Part shown: one piece after another, positions 45,653-54,646 of the stretch | Layout: each line of letters starts with the position of its first letter | How positions within the stretch are numbered: the first letter of the stretch is position 1 | NCBI RefSeq assembly: GCF_001583695.1 | Contig: NZ_LOBC01000028.1 | Coordinates: forward strand, 310,001-374,000 | From: Bacillus wiedmannii | GTDB lineage: Bacteria; Bacillota; Bacilli; Bacillales; Bacillaceae_G | Length of the DNA: 64,000 bases | Reading direction: 5' to 3' | Program-made: the position numbers and the translations under genes | Notes under the pieces: model-generated | Told to the model about the DNA's origin: nothing | The model's input: the letters and a program-made list of their open reading frames with translations, nothing else | Databases searched by the model: none

Positions 45653-46855
45653 TTGGAGCAAAAATTATATTACACTGACGCTTATAAGCAAGACTTTACT
45701 ACAAAAGTTATAAAGCAAGATTATGATAAAGACGGTAACTTATACGTCGTTTTAAACGAGACCGCATTTTATCCGACAGGTGGCGGACAACCGCATGATA
45801 CTGGCACATTAAATGATATCGATGTAATCAATGTAGAAGAGGTACATGGAGAAATTCTTCACTTCATTGTAGAAAAATTACATACAGAAGAAGTAGAAGG
45901 TAAAATCAATTGGGAGCGCCGTTTTGATCATATGCAGCAACATGCGGCTCAGCACATTTTATCTGCTGCTTTTTGGGACCATTTTAACATACCTACGATT
46001 GGATTCCATCTCGGAAAAGAAACGGTAACAATTGATTTAGAAACAGAAAATCTTCATGCGGAAACGGTTGAAAAAGCAGTACACATTGCAAACAAAATTG
46101 TATTTGAAAACCATCCAATCCGCCCCCTGTGGATGAACTTAGAAGAAGCAAAAGCATTACCCCTTCGTAAAGAACCGACTTTATCAGAAAATATACGTGT
46201 TGTAATTATCGAAAATTACGACTACAACGGCTGTGGCGGAACGCATCCGAAACGTACAGGTGAAGTAGGGCCTATACAAGTGCTTAGCTGGGAACGCAAT
46301 AAAGGTGGCATACGATTAACGTTTATCGCTGGCTGGCGCACACTAAAGTTAATGGGGCATCAGCAACAAATTATAAAGGATGTTTCTAAACAATTAAACA
46401 GTAGCGAGAGTGATATTCCAGAAAAAGTAGCACAACTTCTTACTTCTCAAAAAGAAAATGAAAAAGCAATACAAACAATGAATGAAAAATTATTATTTGC
46501 AGAGGCAAATGAACTACTTCAACAGCCTACGGAAATACATGCCGGCATACTTATTTCTAAAGTATTTACAAATCGTTCTATGCAAGAAATCGCAAAGCTT
46601 TCTGCCATTATTACAGAACAACAAGAGCATGCCATTACATATTTCGTTATTGAAAATGAGGACAAACTACAATGCATCCTCGCTTGTGGAAAAACAGTCA
46701 CGCTCGATATGAATGCTCTTTTAAAAGAGGCACTTCCTACAATTGAGGGAAAAGGTGGCGGAAATAAAAAGAGTGCGCGCGGCGGCGGAAAAGCGCTTAT
46801 GACTGGGGACAAGTTTTTAAATCAGCTTGTTTCTTCTTTACAGTCGGCAGTATAA
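45653..46855 (+). CDS. free-standing alanyl-tRNA editing protein (AlaX-L type)
   Basis: The start is a TTG at 45653 behind AAAGGGGAAAGAAAA, giving 400 residues. The editing-domain metal ligands are His-x3-His in HAAQHILSAAF and Cys-x3-His in CGGTHPKRTGEVG. A C-terminal DHHA1 domain carries GKGGGNKKSARGGGKA. It hydrolyses Ser-tRNA(Ala) or Gly-tRNA(Ala) in trans, guarding against mistranslation. No aminoacylation domain is present, so this is not AlaS. Confidence 0.92.
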   Translation: MEQKLYYTDAYKQDFTTKVIKQDYDKDGNLYVVLNETAFYPTGGGQPHDTGTLNDIDVINVEEVHGEILHFIVEKLHTEEVEGKINWERRFDHMQQHAAQHILSAAFWDHFNIPTIGFHLGKETVTIDLETENLHAETVEKAVHIANKIVFENHPIRPLWMNLEEAKALPLRKEPTLSENIRVVIIENYDYNGCGGTHPKRTGEVGPIQVLSWERNKGGIRLTFIAGWRTLKLMGHQQQIIKDVSKQLNSSESDIPEKVAQLLTSQKENEKAIQTMNEKLLFAEANELLQQPTEIHAGILISKVFTNRSMQEIAKLSAIITEQQEHAITYFVIENEDKLQCILACGKTVTLDMNALLKEALPTIEGKGGGNKKSARGGGKALMTGDKFLNQLVSSLQSAV

Positions 46856-46865
46856 AACATGTTTA

Positions 46866-46892
46866 TGAAGGATAGCTAACTGCTATCCTTCA
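46866..46892. terminator. bidirectional terminator
   Basis: A GAAGGATAG(C) / (G)CTATCCTTC hairpin lies between convergent genes. Confidence 0.75.
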
Positions 46893-46899
46893 ACTATAT

Positions 46900-47343
46900 T
46901 TACAAGCCTATATTTTGTTTCAAGCCTTGATAACTCCCTGCACTTGCAAAACCTTCACTTATAAGAGTTATAAAAGTTTCCGAAAAACCATATTGACTTA
47001 AATCTTTAATCGGTACCATTTGCACATCTTGAATTGGATTATGATCAAACTCATTAGAAGGTAGCGTAATTTCACCTTCAATCCTTTCAAGCAGAAACGT
47101 AATATGTAATAAAGATGGACTAGCATCTGGTTTATCACAAACATAGAGTAGCTTCTTAATTTTAACTTCTAATCCTGTTTCTTCTCTCATTTCTCGAATC
47201 ATCGCTTCTTCTAACGTTTCACCATTCTCTACCCTTCCCCCAGGTAAAGACCAATTACGATTAGCAACTTTTTGCTTTACTAGCAATACTCTTTCATCTT
47301 CAATTAAAATTCCCGTAACACGAACTTGCATTACACTTTCCAT
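46900..47343 (-). CDS. Nudix hydrolase
   Basis: The ATG at 47343 follows GAGGAGATTACAT (147 residues). The Nudix box is complete: GGRVENGETLEEAMIREMRE followed by ETGLEV, with the catalytic Glu pair in REMREETG. Such enzymes cleave nucleoside diphosphates linked to another moiety, and the substrate is unknown. It is divergent from the SAP/DUF6434 gene with a 104-base gap. Confidence 0.9.
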   Translation of the reverse strand: MESVMQVRVTGILIEDERVLLVKQKVANRNWSLPGGRVENGETLEEAMIREMREETGLEVKIKKLLYVCDKPDASPSLLHITFLLERIEGEITLPSNEFDHNPIQDVQMVPIKDLSQYGFSETFITLISEGFASAGSYQGLKQNIGL

Positions 47344-47447
47344 ATGTAATCTCCTCTTCCCGTTATATTTACAAATTAATCCTTCCACAAAAAGAACATA
47401 TGTTTTATAATTAAAGAAAATTATGGAAGAAAGAAGTTGTTACATCT

Positions 47448-48029
47448 ATGCGTCCACCTTTAACAAAGTCTATATCACTTGAAGATTTCCAAAACTTTTA
47501 TTGGTTAAAAGCAGAACTCCAAACATTTTGTCGTGAGCATGGTTTGCCAGCTAGTGGCTCTAAGATTGAAATAACCGAGCGTATCTCACATTATTTACAT
47601 ACTGGTAAAATATTAAAAAACAGCTCTCGTCAAAAGGTGAGTAAAGCTTCCCTCTCTTATAAAGAACTTTCTCTTCAAACAATTATTACTAACAATCACC
47701 GCTGCAGCGAAGAAGTTCGTGCTTTTTTCAAAGAAAAAATCGGAACAAACTTCCGCTTTACAGTAGCTCTTCAAAAGTTTTTTAAAGAGAATGTCGGAAA
47801 AACATATGAAGACGCGCTAACGTTTTGGTATGAAGAAAACGAACGAAAAAAAGATCCTACATACAAAACAACTATTAGCGCGCAGTTTGAATACAATCGT
47901 TTCACTCGCGATTTTTTCGAAGATCCAAATAATAAAGGAAAATCAAAAGCTGATGCTATCGCTGCTTGGAATGAAATCAAAGCAAAGCCTGGTAGTAATG
48001 CTTATGTTCCTCAAAAAGTAGAAAACTAG
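47448..48029 (+). CDS. SAP-like/DUF6434 protein
   Basis: The 193-residue protein has an N-terminal SAP-like motif (LKAELQTFCREHGLPASGSK then IEITERISHYL), a helix-extended-helix fold that binds DNA or RNA. A C-terminal helical domain contains TVALQKFFKENVGKTYEDA and FNRDF-like aromatic blocks, as in DUF6434. It is basic and cytoplasmic, and probably nucleic-acid-associated. The role is unknown. It converges on the thiolase gene with only seven bases between the stop codons. Confidence 0.72.
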   Translation: MRPPLTKSISLEDFQNFYWLKAELQTFCREHGLPASGSKIEITERISHYLHTGKILKNSSRQKVSKASLSYKELSLQTIITNNHRCSEEVRAFFKEKIGTNFRFTVALQKFFKENVGKTYEDALTFWYEENERKKDPTYKTTISAQFEYNRFTRDFFEDPNNKGKSKADAIAAWNEIKAKPGSNAYVPQKVEN

Positions 48030-48036
48030 TTCCTTG

Positions 48037-49128
48037 CTAGTCTTCTACTTTCTCAAATATTAGCGCAAGCCCTATTCCACCACCAATTCCTAACGTCGCA
48101 ATTCCATACTTCATATGCTCTCTTTTCGCTTGATAAAACAAACGTGTCACAAGCATAGCTCCAGATGCACCGTACGGATGACCGAGCGCAATTGCACCAC
48201 CATTTACATTTAATTTTTCGAAAGGAATTTGTAACTCCTTTGAACAAGCAACAACCTTTGAAGCAAATGCTTCATTTATTTCAAAATAATCAATGTCCTC
48301 TACTTTCATATTCATTTCGTTTAATAATTTGTTCACCGCAAATATCGGACCCGTCCCGGGAAGATTTGGATCCACTCCAACTACAGCACTACGAACGAAA
48401 CGAAGAACAGGCTTGTATCCTAATTTTCGGGCTTGCCCCTCTTCCATTACAAGAACGGCACATGCCCCATCATTTACACCGCACGAATTGCCTGCCGTTA
48501 CTGTACCATTTTGTAAAAATGCAGGCTTTGTTCTTTTAATCATTCTTTCATACTTCATTTCTCGTTTTATAGCTTCGTCTAAGGATCCATTAAACGAAAA
48601 TATTTCATCTTGTAAATATCCATTTTCTAATGCTTGCAGTGTCCGTTTATAACTAAGACAAGCATACTCGTCCTGCATTTCTCGCGTTATATTATAACGC
48701 TCTGCAACATATTCAGCCGCTACTCCCATATTAGGATCTCCAATTGTTTCTGGTGAAAATCGCGCTCTATTTTGAAAAGGTGATGTACTTGTACTCTCTA
48801 CTCCTCCTGCAATATAACAATTACCTGCCCCGCCTTGAATGAAATGACACGCGGTGCGAATCGCTTCCAATCCGGCACCACATTGCCGGTCAATCGTTAC
48901 ACCAGGAATATGATAGCCAAGTCCTGCTTCTAAAGCAGATAATCTCGCAACATTCCCTCCCGGCCCAACAACATTCCCTAATATAACATCGTCTATTTCT
49001 CTCTCAATTCCTTTACTTAAAAACGTAAGAAGCGGCGTTACTAATTGCTGGACTTCATAATCTTTAAACATCCCATTCTTCTTACCAATAGGTGTCCTTT
49101 TTGCTTCTACAATAACCGCTCTATTCAT
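48037..49128 (-). CDS. yhfS: thiolase family protein (YhfS-like), second catalytic Cys absent
   Basis: The 363-residue protein has a thiolase fold with nucleophile Cys83 (RQCGAGLEA), NEAF and the His motif GHPYGASGA. The C-terminal motif that normally carries the second, proton-accepting Cys (C-x-G) reads TLGIGGGIG, with Gly347 in its place. At 363 residues it is also shorter than the usual 390. Activity may be altered: it could be an acyltransferase or a degraded thiolase. It overlaps the acyl-CoA ligase gene by eight bases; yhfS-yhfT-bioY also occur together in Bacillus subtilis. Confidence 0.85.
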   Translation of the reverse strand: MNRAVIVEAKRTPIGKKNGMFKDYEVQQLVTPLLTFLSKGIEREIDDVILGNVVGPGGNVARLSALEAGLGYHIPGVTIDRQCGAGLEAIRTACHFIQGGAGNCYIAGGVESTSTSPFQNRARFSPETIGDPNMGVAAEYVAERYNITREMQDEYACLSYKRTLQALENGYLQDEIFSFNGSLDEAIKREMKYERMIKRTKPAFLQNGTVTAGNSCGVNDGACAVLVMEEGQARKLGYKPVLRFVRSAVVGVDPNLPGTGPIFAVNKLLNEMNMKVEDIDYFEINEAFASKVVACSKELQIPFEKLNVNGGAIALGHPYGASGAMLVTRLFYQAKREHMKYGIATLGIGGGIGLALIFEKVED

Positions 49129-50584
49129 ATATCTTCTCCCGGTGTTTAATCATATTTTTTGCTGCAATACGAGCGATTTTCCCGCTATCTGTATACGGTA
49201 TTTCATCTACAAAATGCCATTCTTTCGGTATTTTAAACGAGGATAATCGTTGTAAGCAAAAACTTTTTAATTGTTGCCTCGTAGCACTTCCTTTTACGAT
49301 GGCGACAGGTTTTTCACCCCAGTAACTATCTTTCACACCAATTACAACTATTTCATCAACAGCTGGGTGTTCATGTAATACACTTTCTATTTCTTCTGGA
49401 AAAATATTAATTCCTCCAAATAAAATCATGTTCTTCTCTCTACCCACTATGTATATAAAGCCTTCTTCATCTTCATAACCTACATCTCGCACTGTCATCC
49501 AGCCATCCGTAGTCAACTCTGGAACTAAAACCTTATCCAATATGTAGCCCATAAAAAACTGATCACTTTTCACATAAACAGTTCCTATCTCGCCTTTCTG
49601 TACTCCTTCTCCTGCTTCGTTACGTATTCGAACTTGAACATTGTGACAAGGTTTTCCTACTGAATTTGGCCTTCTATCGCTCTCTTCATCAACAAGTGCT
49701 GTTACAAAACTTAGTTCCGATGCACCGTAAAATTCATATTTTTGCGCATAAGGAAATATACTCTTTATTTTTTCTTTCGCTTCAGCTTCCCATTTCGCTC
49801 CTGACGAAATGATTTTCATCCCATTTTCTATTACTCTCTTTTCTTTATATAAAGATTCTAGCATTGTCGGAACTGTATACATGACCGAAATATTTTCTGT
49901 TTCTAACTTTTCCAGTACTTGATCTGGAATAAACTTTCTCATAATATGCACCGTTTGCCCTACATATAATGCACTTATTGCGCCGTATAAAAAAAGAGAA
50001 TGAACGAGCGTCCCAGCTATGAAAATAGAATCTTCTTTTTTCATATGAAAGTCATGTATATTGCAATCAAAACTATGAACCCACGATTGTTGTGCACGTA
50101 AAAATGCTTTTGCCTTTCCAGTCGATCCTGATGTAAATCCCATATAAAACGGAGCATGTTGTACATCTTTTACAGGGGCATATGCAGGCAGAGAGTTCTC
50201 TATCATTCTTTTCCACTCATCAATTTCAATTACTCTTCCTTCTTTATCCGGTAAATCCTTTACCTTATATCGCTCTGTCACAATCATAGCCGGATTACTG
50301 ATCGCAATTCTTTCTTTGAGCTCATCCTGTTTCCACTTTATATCTAACGGCACACAAACCCATCCGGCCATAGCAGCACCAGCAAATAGTTGTAAAAACT
50401 CCATACTATTTTCTAATACAATTGCTATCGTTTTATTCTGCGATTCTTTTTCATTCAACCAGTTTGCTACTTTACATACTGACTCAAACCATTCTTTAAA
50501 TGTTAATACTCGATCATTTTCCTTTATTGCTATTTTATTTGTTTGTAAAGAGGCATACTTTTTATATTTTTTTGTAATCCCCAT
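49121..50584 (-). CDS. yhfT: acyl-CoA ligase (YhfT-like)
   Basis: The ATG at 50584 follows AAAGGACGTCTCAA (487 residues); the longer frame runs back into the bioY terminator. Adenylate-forming motifs are FTSGSTGKAKAF, YEFYGASELS, GWMTVRDVGYEDEEG and the C-terminal catalytic Lys in YTDSGKIAR. It activates a carboxylic acid to its CoA thioester, probably for the thiolase that overlaps it. The acid is unknown; linkage to bioY suggests fatty acid or biotin-precursor chemistry. Confidence 0.88.
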   Translation of the reverse strand: MGITKKYKKYASLQTNKIAIKENDRVLTFKEWFESVCKVANWLNEKESQNKTIAIVLENSMEFLQLFAGAAMAGWVCVPLDIKWKQDELKERIAISNPAMIVTERYKVKDLPDKEGRVIEIDEWKRMIENSLPAYAPVKDVQHAPFYMGFTSGSTGKAKAFLRAQQSWVHSFDCNIHDFHMKKEDSIFIAGTLVHSLFLYGAISALYVGQTVHIMRKFIPDQVLEKLETENISVMYTVPTMLESLYKEKRVIENGMKIISSGAKWEAEAKEKIKSIFPYAQKYEFYGASELSFVTALVDEESDRRPNSVGKPCHNVQVRIRNEAGEGVQKGEIGTVYVKSDQFFMGYILDKVLVPELTTDGWMTVRDVGYEDEEGFIYIVGREKNMILFGGINIFPEEIESVLHEHPAVDEIVVIGVKDSYWGEKPVAIVKGSATRQQLKSFCLQRLSSFKIPKEWHFVDEIPYTDSGKIARIAAKNMIKHREKIYE

Positions 50585-50613
50585 TTGAGACGTCCTTTCT
50601 TTACAAAATAATA

Positions 50614-50646
50614 AAAAGAAACACGCAATGAACGTGTTTCTTCTCT
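50614..50646 (-). terminator. terminator between bioY and yhfT
   Basis: An AAGAAACACG / CGTGTTTCTT hairpin is followed by TTTTT. Transcription into yhfT would need readthrough or its own promoter. Confidence 0.8.
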
Positions 50647-50649
50647 TTC

Positions 50650-51225
50650 TTATCCCGCATTTGTATATTTCCCACTCTTGAGAGCAGGCGTAATAATATG
50701 TTTCAATGAACGATGTAATTTCGTTACAAGAATTGCTGATATAATCGCTTTTATGCAATCACCTGGTAAAAATACGGCACTTACTTTCATCGTCTGCCAT
50801 ATAGAAACATCCATAAAGAAAGCTTGTACAATAATACCAAATACATAAACTACGAAAATACCACCAATTATATTAATACATAATACCTTTATTATAGAAA
50901 CTTCACGTAAACGCTCAATTAAATAACCAATGACAAACGCTCCAACGATATAACCAAGTAAATATCCTGCACTTGGCCCAACAAATACGCCTGGACCACC
51001 GCGTCCACCAGCAAGTAATGGTGCTCCAACTCCAACTATAAGTAAGAAAATAAGCTGACTTAACGCACCAAGACGTGATCCTAACAATCCACCAGCAAGC
51101 ATAACACCGAGTGATTGTAATGTAATCGGAACTGGTGTAATAGCAAGAGCAATTGGGGGTATTAATCCTAACACTCCCATAATAGAACTAAATAAAGCGA
51201 CGAAAACTAAGTTTTTTGTATTCAT
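50650..51225 (-). CDS. bioY: biotin transporter substrate-binding (S) component
   Basis: The 191-residue protein has about six membrane helices. BioY marks are ITPVPITLQSLGVMLAGGLL, FVGPSAGYLLGYI and FLPGDCIKAIISAIL. It captures biotin, alone or with an energy-coupling factor module. The promoter region carries a BirA-like operator, so biotin should repress it. It heads the group with yhfT and yhfS. Confidence 0.94.
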   Translation of the reverse strand: MNTKNLVFVALFSSIMGVLGLIPPIALAITPVPITLQSLGVMLAGGLLGSRLGALSQLIFLLIVGVGAPLLAGGRGGPGVFVGPSAGYLLGYIVGAFVIGYLIERLREVSIIKVLCINIIGGIFVVYVFGIIVQAFFMDVSIWQTMKVSAVFLPGDCIKAIISAILVTKLHRSLKHIITPALKSGKYTNAG

Positions 51226-51240
51226 ATTTGCTTCTCCTAT

Positions 51241-51312
51241 TTGTAAACTTAAAATGATTTTTAGGTAACATATTATAGGAGTTATATTATCTTTCTATTT
51301 AGCCTTTGTCAA
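51241..51312 (-). promoter_or_regulatory. bioY promoter and BirA-like operator
   Basis: On the minus strand TTGACA (51307-51312), 17 bases, TAATAT (51284-51289). Just downstream, TGTTACC and GTTTACAA half sites (51241-51271) separated by about 15 bases resemble the BirA operator TTGTTAACC-N15-GGTTAACAA with mismatches. Confidence 0.6.
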
Positions 51313-51348
51313 CTTATTTCAAATATAGGTTTACAAATATTTTTTCAA

Positions 51349-52962
51349 TTATTTCTCTTTATGCAAATGCTCAAGTTCTTTCCGAAGCGCCTGTTTTAAA
51401 AACTTCCCAACAGATGTTTTCGGAATTTCCTGCATAAATACAATATCGTCTGGTAACCACCACTTCGCAAACTGTGGTTTTAAAAATTCATATAGTTCTT
51501 CTTTTGTAACAGTGCTATTTGCCTTTTGTACAACGCAGGCAACCGGACGCTCTTGCCATTGCGGGTGTGGAACTGCAACAACGGCCGCTTCAAATATAGC
51601 ATCATGTGCCATTAAAGCATTTTCAAGGTCAACAGAGGAAATCCACTCGCCTCCGCTTTTAATAACATCTTTCGTACGGTCAACAATCTTTACGCAGCCT
51701 TCCTCATCGACTGTGACAACATCTCCTGTATATAACCAACCATCACGAAAACCTTCGACCGTACGCTCATCGTTATAATAGCTTTCAGCGATCCATGGCG
51801 CTCGTAAACATAATTCTCCCATCTCCGTACCATCCCACTTCACTTCACCATTTGTACCGACTACTTTCATCTCTACACCAGGGACAAGATATCCTTGTTT
51901 TGATCGGATTTCTAATTGCTCTTCATACGATAATTCTGTTTCATAACTTTTTAAGCGTGCCAATGTTACTACTGGACTTGTTTCAGTCATACCGTATGCA
52001 TGCACGAAAGGAACATTATATTTTTGTTCAAATGCTTTAATAATACTTTTCGGTGCAGCTGCACCTCCACATACTATTCGACTCATACTAGATAAATCAT
52101 AACTATTATTTTCTAACTCTTGTAAAACACCGAGCCAAATTGTCGGCACACCCGCAGCTATCGTTACTTTTTCAGATTGAATCATTTCTAATAAAATTTT
52201 CGGAGTAAACATCGGCCCCGGAAGAACTTGTTTTGCCCCAAACCAAGTAGCAGCAAAAGGAAGTCCCCAAGCGTTCACATGAAACATTGGCACAATCGCC
52301 ATTGCTGCATCACTTTCCGATAAAGCTGTCGTATCCGCTAACCCGAGTGCCATACAGTGCAACACCGTACTACGATGCGTATATACAACACCTTTTGGGT
52401 TTCCTGTAGTCGCTGACGTATAACACATACCAGCAGGTGTATTTTCATCAATATCTTTTACAAATTGGAAAGTTGGATCGCCTTCTTCTAATAGCTTTTC
52501 ATAATGATATACAGGTTCTAGCGTAGTATTGGGAAGTTCATCTTTATCAGTCATAATAATGTAGGCTTGTACAGTTGATAATTGTGATTGAATATTTTCA
52601 ACAAGTGGTACGAGATCTTCATCTATAAGTAGAATTCGATCTTCTGCGTGCTGAATAATATATAAAATATGTTGAGGAGATAAACGAATATTAATTGTGT
52701 GTAACACGGAAGCAATACCAGGAATAGCAAAATACGCTTCCACATGTCGATGATGATTCCACGCTAACGTTCCTATACGCTCGCCTTCTTTAATTCCTAA
52801 TTTTTTTAGCGCACTTGAAAGTCTTCTCGTCCTTTCACCTAACTGCTTATACGTTAACGTCGTAACTGTATCATGTGTCCGTGAAACAATTTCTTTCTTC
52901 GAAAACAGTTTCTCTGCTCTTTCCATCATAGAACTAATTGTTAGCGGTACATTCATCATCAT
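51349..52962 (-). CDS. long/medium-chain fatty acid-CoA ligase
   Basis: The 537-residue adenylate-forming enzyme has P-loop-like YTSATTGNPKGVVYTHRS, HAYGMTETSPVV, GWLYTGDVVTVDEEG, IKSGGEWISSVDLE and the C-terminal Lys in PKTSVGKFLKQ. It activates fatty acids for degradation or lipid synthesis. It resembles AlkK-type ligases. Three consecutive ATG codons leave the exact start uncertain; AAAGGGGG lies upstream. It is transcribed separately from bioY. Confidence 0.9.
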   Translation of the reverse strand: MMMNVPLTISSMMERAEKLFSKKEIVSRTHDTVTTLTYKQLGERTRRLSSALKKLGIKEGERIGTLAWNHHRHVEAYFAIPGIASVLHTINIRLSPQHILYIIQHAEDRILLIDEDLVPLVENIQSQLSTVQAYIIMTDKDELPNTTLEPVYHYEKLLEEGDPTFQFVKDIDENTPAGMCYTSATTGNPKGVVYTHRSTVLHCMALGLADTTALSESDAAMAIVPMFHVNAWGLPFAATWFGAKQVLPGPMFTPKILLEMIQSEKVTIAAGVPTIWLGVLQELENNSYDLSSMSRIVCGGAAAPKSIIKAFEQKYNVPFVHAYGMTETSPVVTLARLKSYETELSYEEQLEIRSKQGYLVPGVEMKVVGTNGEVKWDGTEMGELCLRAPWIAESYYNDERTVEGFRDGWLYTGDVVTVDEEGCVKIVDRTKDVIKSGGEWISSVDLENALMAHDAIFEAAVVAVPHPQWQERPVACVVQKANSTVTKEELYEFLKPQFAKWWLPDDIVFMQEIPKTSVGKFLKQALRKELEHLHKEK

Positions 52963-53042
52963 ATTGGTTATATCCCCCTTTAAAACGTTTTCATTTTTTG
53001 TTTATTATAACAGACTTCCACAAATGATTACGACATTTTTCT

Positions 53043-53084
53043 GTATTTTCTGAATTATTTCTTTGGAAATAATTCAGAAAATAC
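53043..53084. repeat. perfect 19-bp inverted repeat with 4-base loop
   Basis: Arms GTATTTTCTGAATTATTTC and GAAATAATTCAGAAAATAC flank TTTG. It lies just after the ABC permease gene. It may terminate transcription from the right, though no T run follows. Confidence 0.75.
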
Positions 53085-53098
53085 TAAGAGAAAATATA

Positions 53099-53749
53099 TT
53101 AAAATTCCTTCTTACGATATATAAATACCGAAATGAAATAAGAGAAGATATATATGATAACGCCAAATATTGTATATAGAATTGAAACGTATACAGATGA
53201 ATTTAAATTTGATATTGGAAATTGTTCTATTAGATATCCAATTACACTTTGTAATCCAAAATAAGTAACAAGTCCCCCACATGCGCCTCCAATTGTAATA
53301 GCATCAGATTTTTCTGCTCCAAAAACATAGAGAAGCGGATAAGCTATTGCTCCGGCATTAAGAATGATGAACGTCCCTAAAGAAACACTCTTAAATATAC
53401 CATCATCAATTGGTGTATCTGAAACTAAACCATGTACATAAAATATGCCATACGATAATAAAGTACCAATAATTACAACTAAAAAATAGAAAAGATAGTG
53501 ACTTTGTACAATATTATTTCTAGTAACCGGTAAAGTAAGTACATATTTTTCATACCCCGACTTACTCTCATATTTAATAACTTCAAGTGCAGGAATCGCA
53601 GCAAATAAGATAATGAACGTAGCAATTAAACGGTACATTGAAGCATTACCAAAATAAAAAACAAATCCCGCTCCTAATATCGCTATTCCCATGAACATAA
53701 AGAAAGTTCGATACACTAGATAAAAGTTTGTCAATAATAAACCTTTCAT
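53099..53749 (-). CDS. ABC-2 type permease of the XRE-linked exporter
   Basis: The 216-residue protein has about six membrane helices (FFMFMGIAILGAGFVFYF, IATFIILFAAIPALEVI, TIFGVIIYIFSYFISVFIY). The loop GYEKYVLTLPVTRNNIVQSH is typical of ABC-2 permeases. Its start codon directly abuts the ATPase stop, so the two are coupled. Substrate unknown, possibly an antimicrobial peptide or lipid, given the regulator type. Confidence 0.85.
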   Translation of the reverse strand: MKGLLLTNFYLVYRTFFMFMGIAILGAGFVFYFGNASMYRLIATFIILFAAIPALEVIKYESKSGYEKYVLTLPVTRNNIVQSHYLFYFLVVIIGTLLSYGIFYVHGLVSDTPIDDGIFKSVSLGTFIILNAGAIAYPLLYVFGAEKSDAITIGGACGGLVTYFGLQSVIGYLIEQFPISNLNSSVYVSILYTIFGVIIYIFSYFISVFIYRKKEF

Positions 53750-54604
53750 TTATTTTTCACTCCTCGTTAATAAAACACTTATTTCTTCTATCGAAATGGT
53801 TCTATGAGCAATCCCACTTGGTAATTTATGCACATCTGATACAAGTACATTGAAATAAGAACCATTATTCCTTTGCACCACAACTATATCTTTGTTGATT
53901 AAAGTTAGTTGTTCCTCATTAACATCTACAATGGCATAATTGTCCAAAACCTTATCCTTTTCTTCATTCAATAAAATTTCTCCATCTTTTATAACGATAA
54001 GGTGGCTAGCGATTTTTTCTACATCACTCATAATATGAGAAGAAAGTAATATACCACCATTACTTTTACTCACAAAACTTTTTAATTCCTCTAACACCTC
54101 CTCCCTAGACGAAGGATCAAGACCTCCTGTCGCTTCATCTAGAATTAATAATTTTGCATTATGCGACAATGCAACAACTATAGATAGTTTCATCGACATT
54201 CCACGGGAAAATCTACCTACTTTTTCATTAGTAGGTAAAGAGAAAGAATGAACTAATCGGTAAAAATTTTCTCTATCCCAAGATTCAAACATCTTTTCAA
54301 AAACCTTATTTAGTTGTTTTATTGTAAGATGAGCCGGTAGATTCATAGCATCAAATACGACTCCAATCTTCCCCTTATTCTTGGCATCTTTATTTATATT
54401 TTCTTCACCAAATATTTTTACTGTACCGCTATCTTTAAAAATTAATTCTAGTACTGTTTTAAATGTTGTTGATTTACCTGCCCCATTGTCACCAATGACT
54501 CCAACAATTGCCCCTGATGGCACATTGAATGTAACATCTTTTAAAACAACTTTGCTTCCAAATGATTTACTTAAATTTTTAATTTCTAGAATGTTTGACA
54601 TCAT
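53750..54604 (-). CDS. ABC transporter ATP-binding protein of the XRE-linked exporter
   Basis: The 284-residue ATPase has Walker A GDNGAGKST, signature FSRGMSMKLS, Walker B LLILDEATGGLDP and switch His in LSSHIM. A short C-terminal extension follows. DEAT replaces the usual DEPT of Walker B, which is tolerated in this subfamily. It lies 42 bases downstream of the XRE regulator and directly upstream of the permease, forming a three-gene operon. Confidence 0.92.
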   Translation of the reverse strand: MMSNILEIKNLSKSFGSKVVLKDVTFNVPSGAIVGVIGDNGAGKSTTFKTVLELIFKDSGTVKIFGEENINKDAKNKGKIGVVFDAMNLPAHLTIKQLNKVFEKMFESWDRENFYRLVHSFSLPTNEKVGRFSRGMSMKLSIVVALSHNAKLLILDEATGGLDPSSREEVLEELKSFVSKSNGGILLSSHIMSDVEKIASHLIVIKDGEILLNEEKDKVLDNYAIVDVNEEQLTLINKDIVVVQRNNGSYFNVLVSDVHKLPSGIAHRTISIEEISVLLTRSEK

Positions 54605-54646
54605 TTCACTCCCATCTTAACTTTTAATAAAATTGATTTTCTCCTA

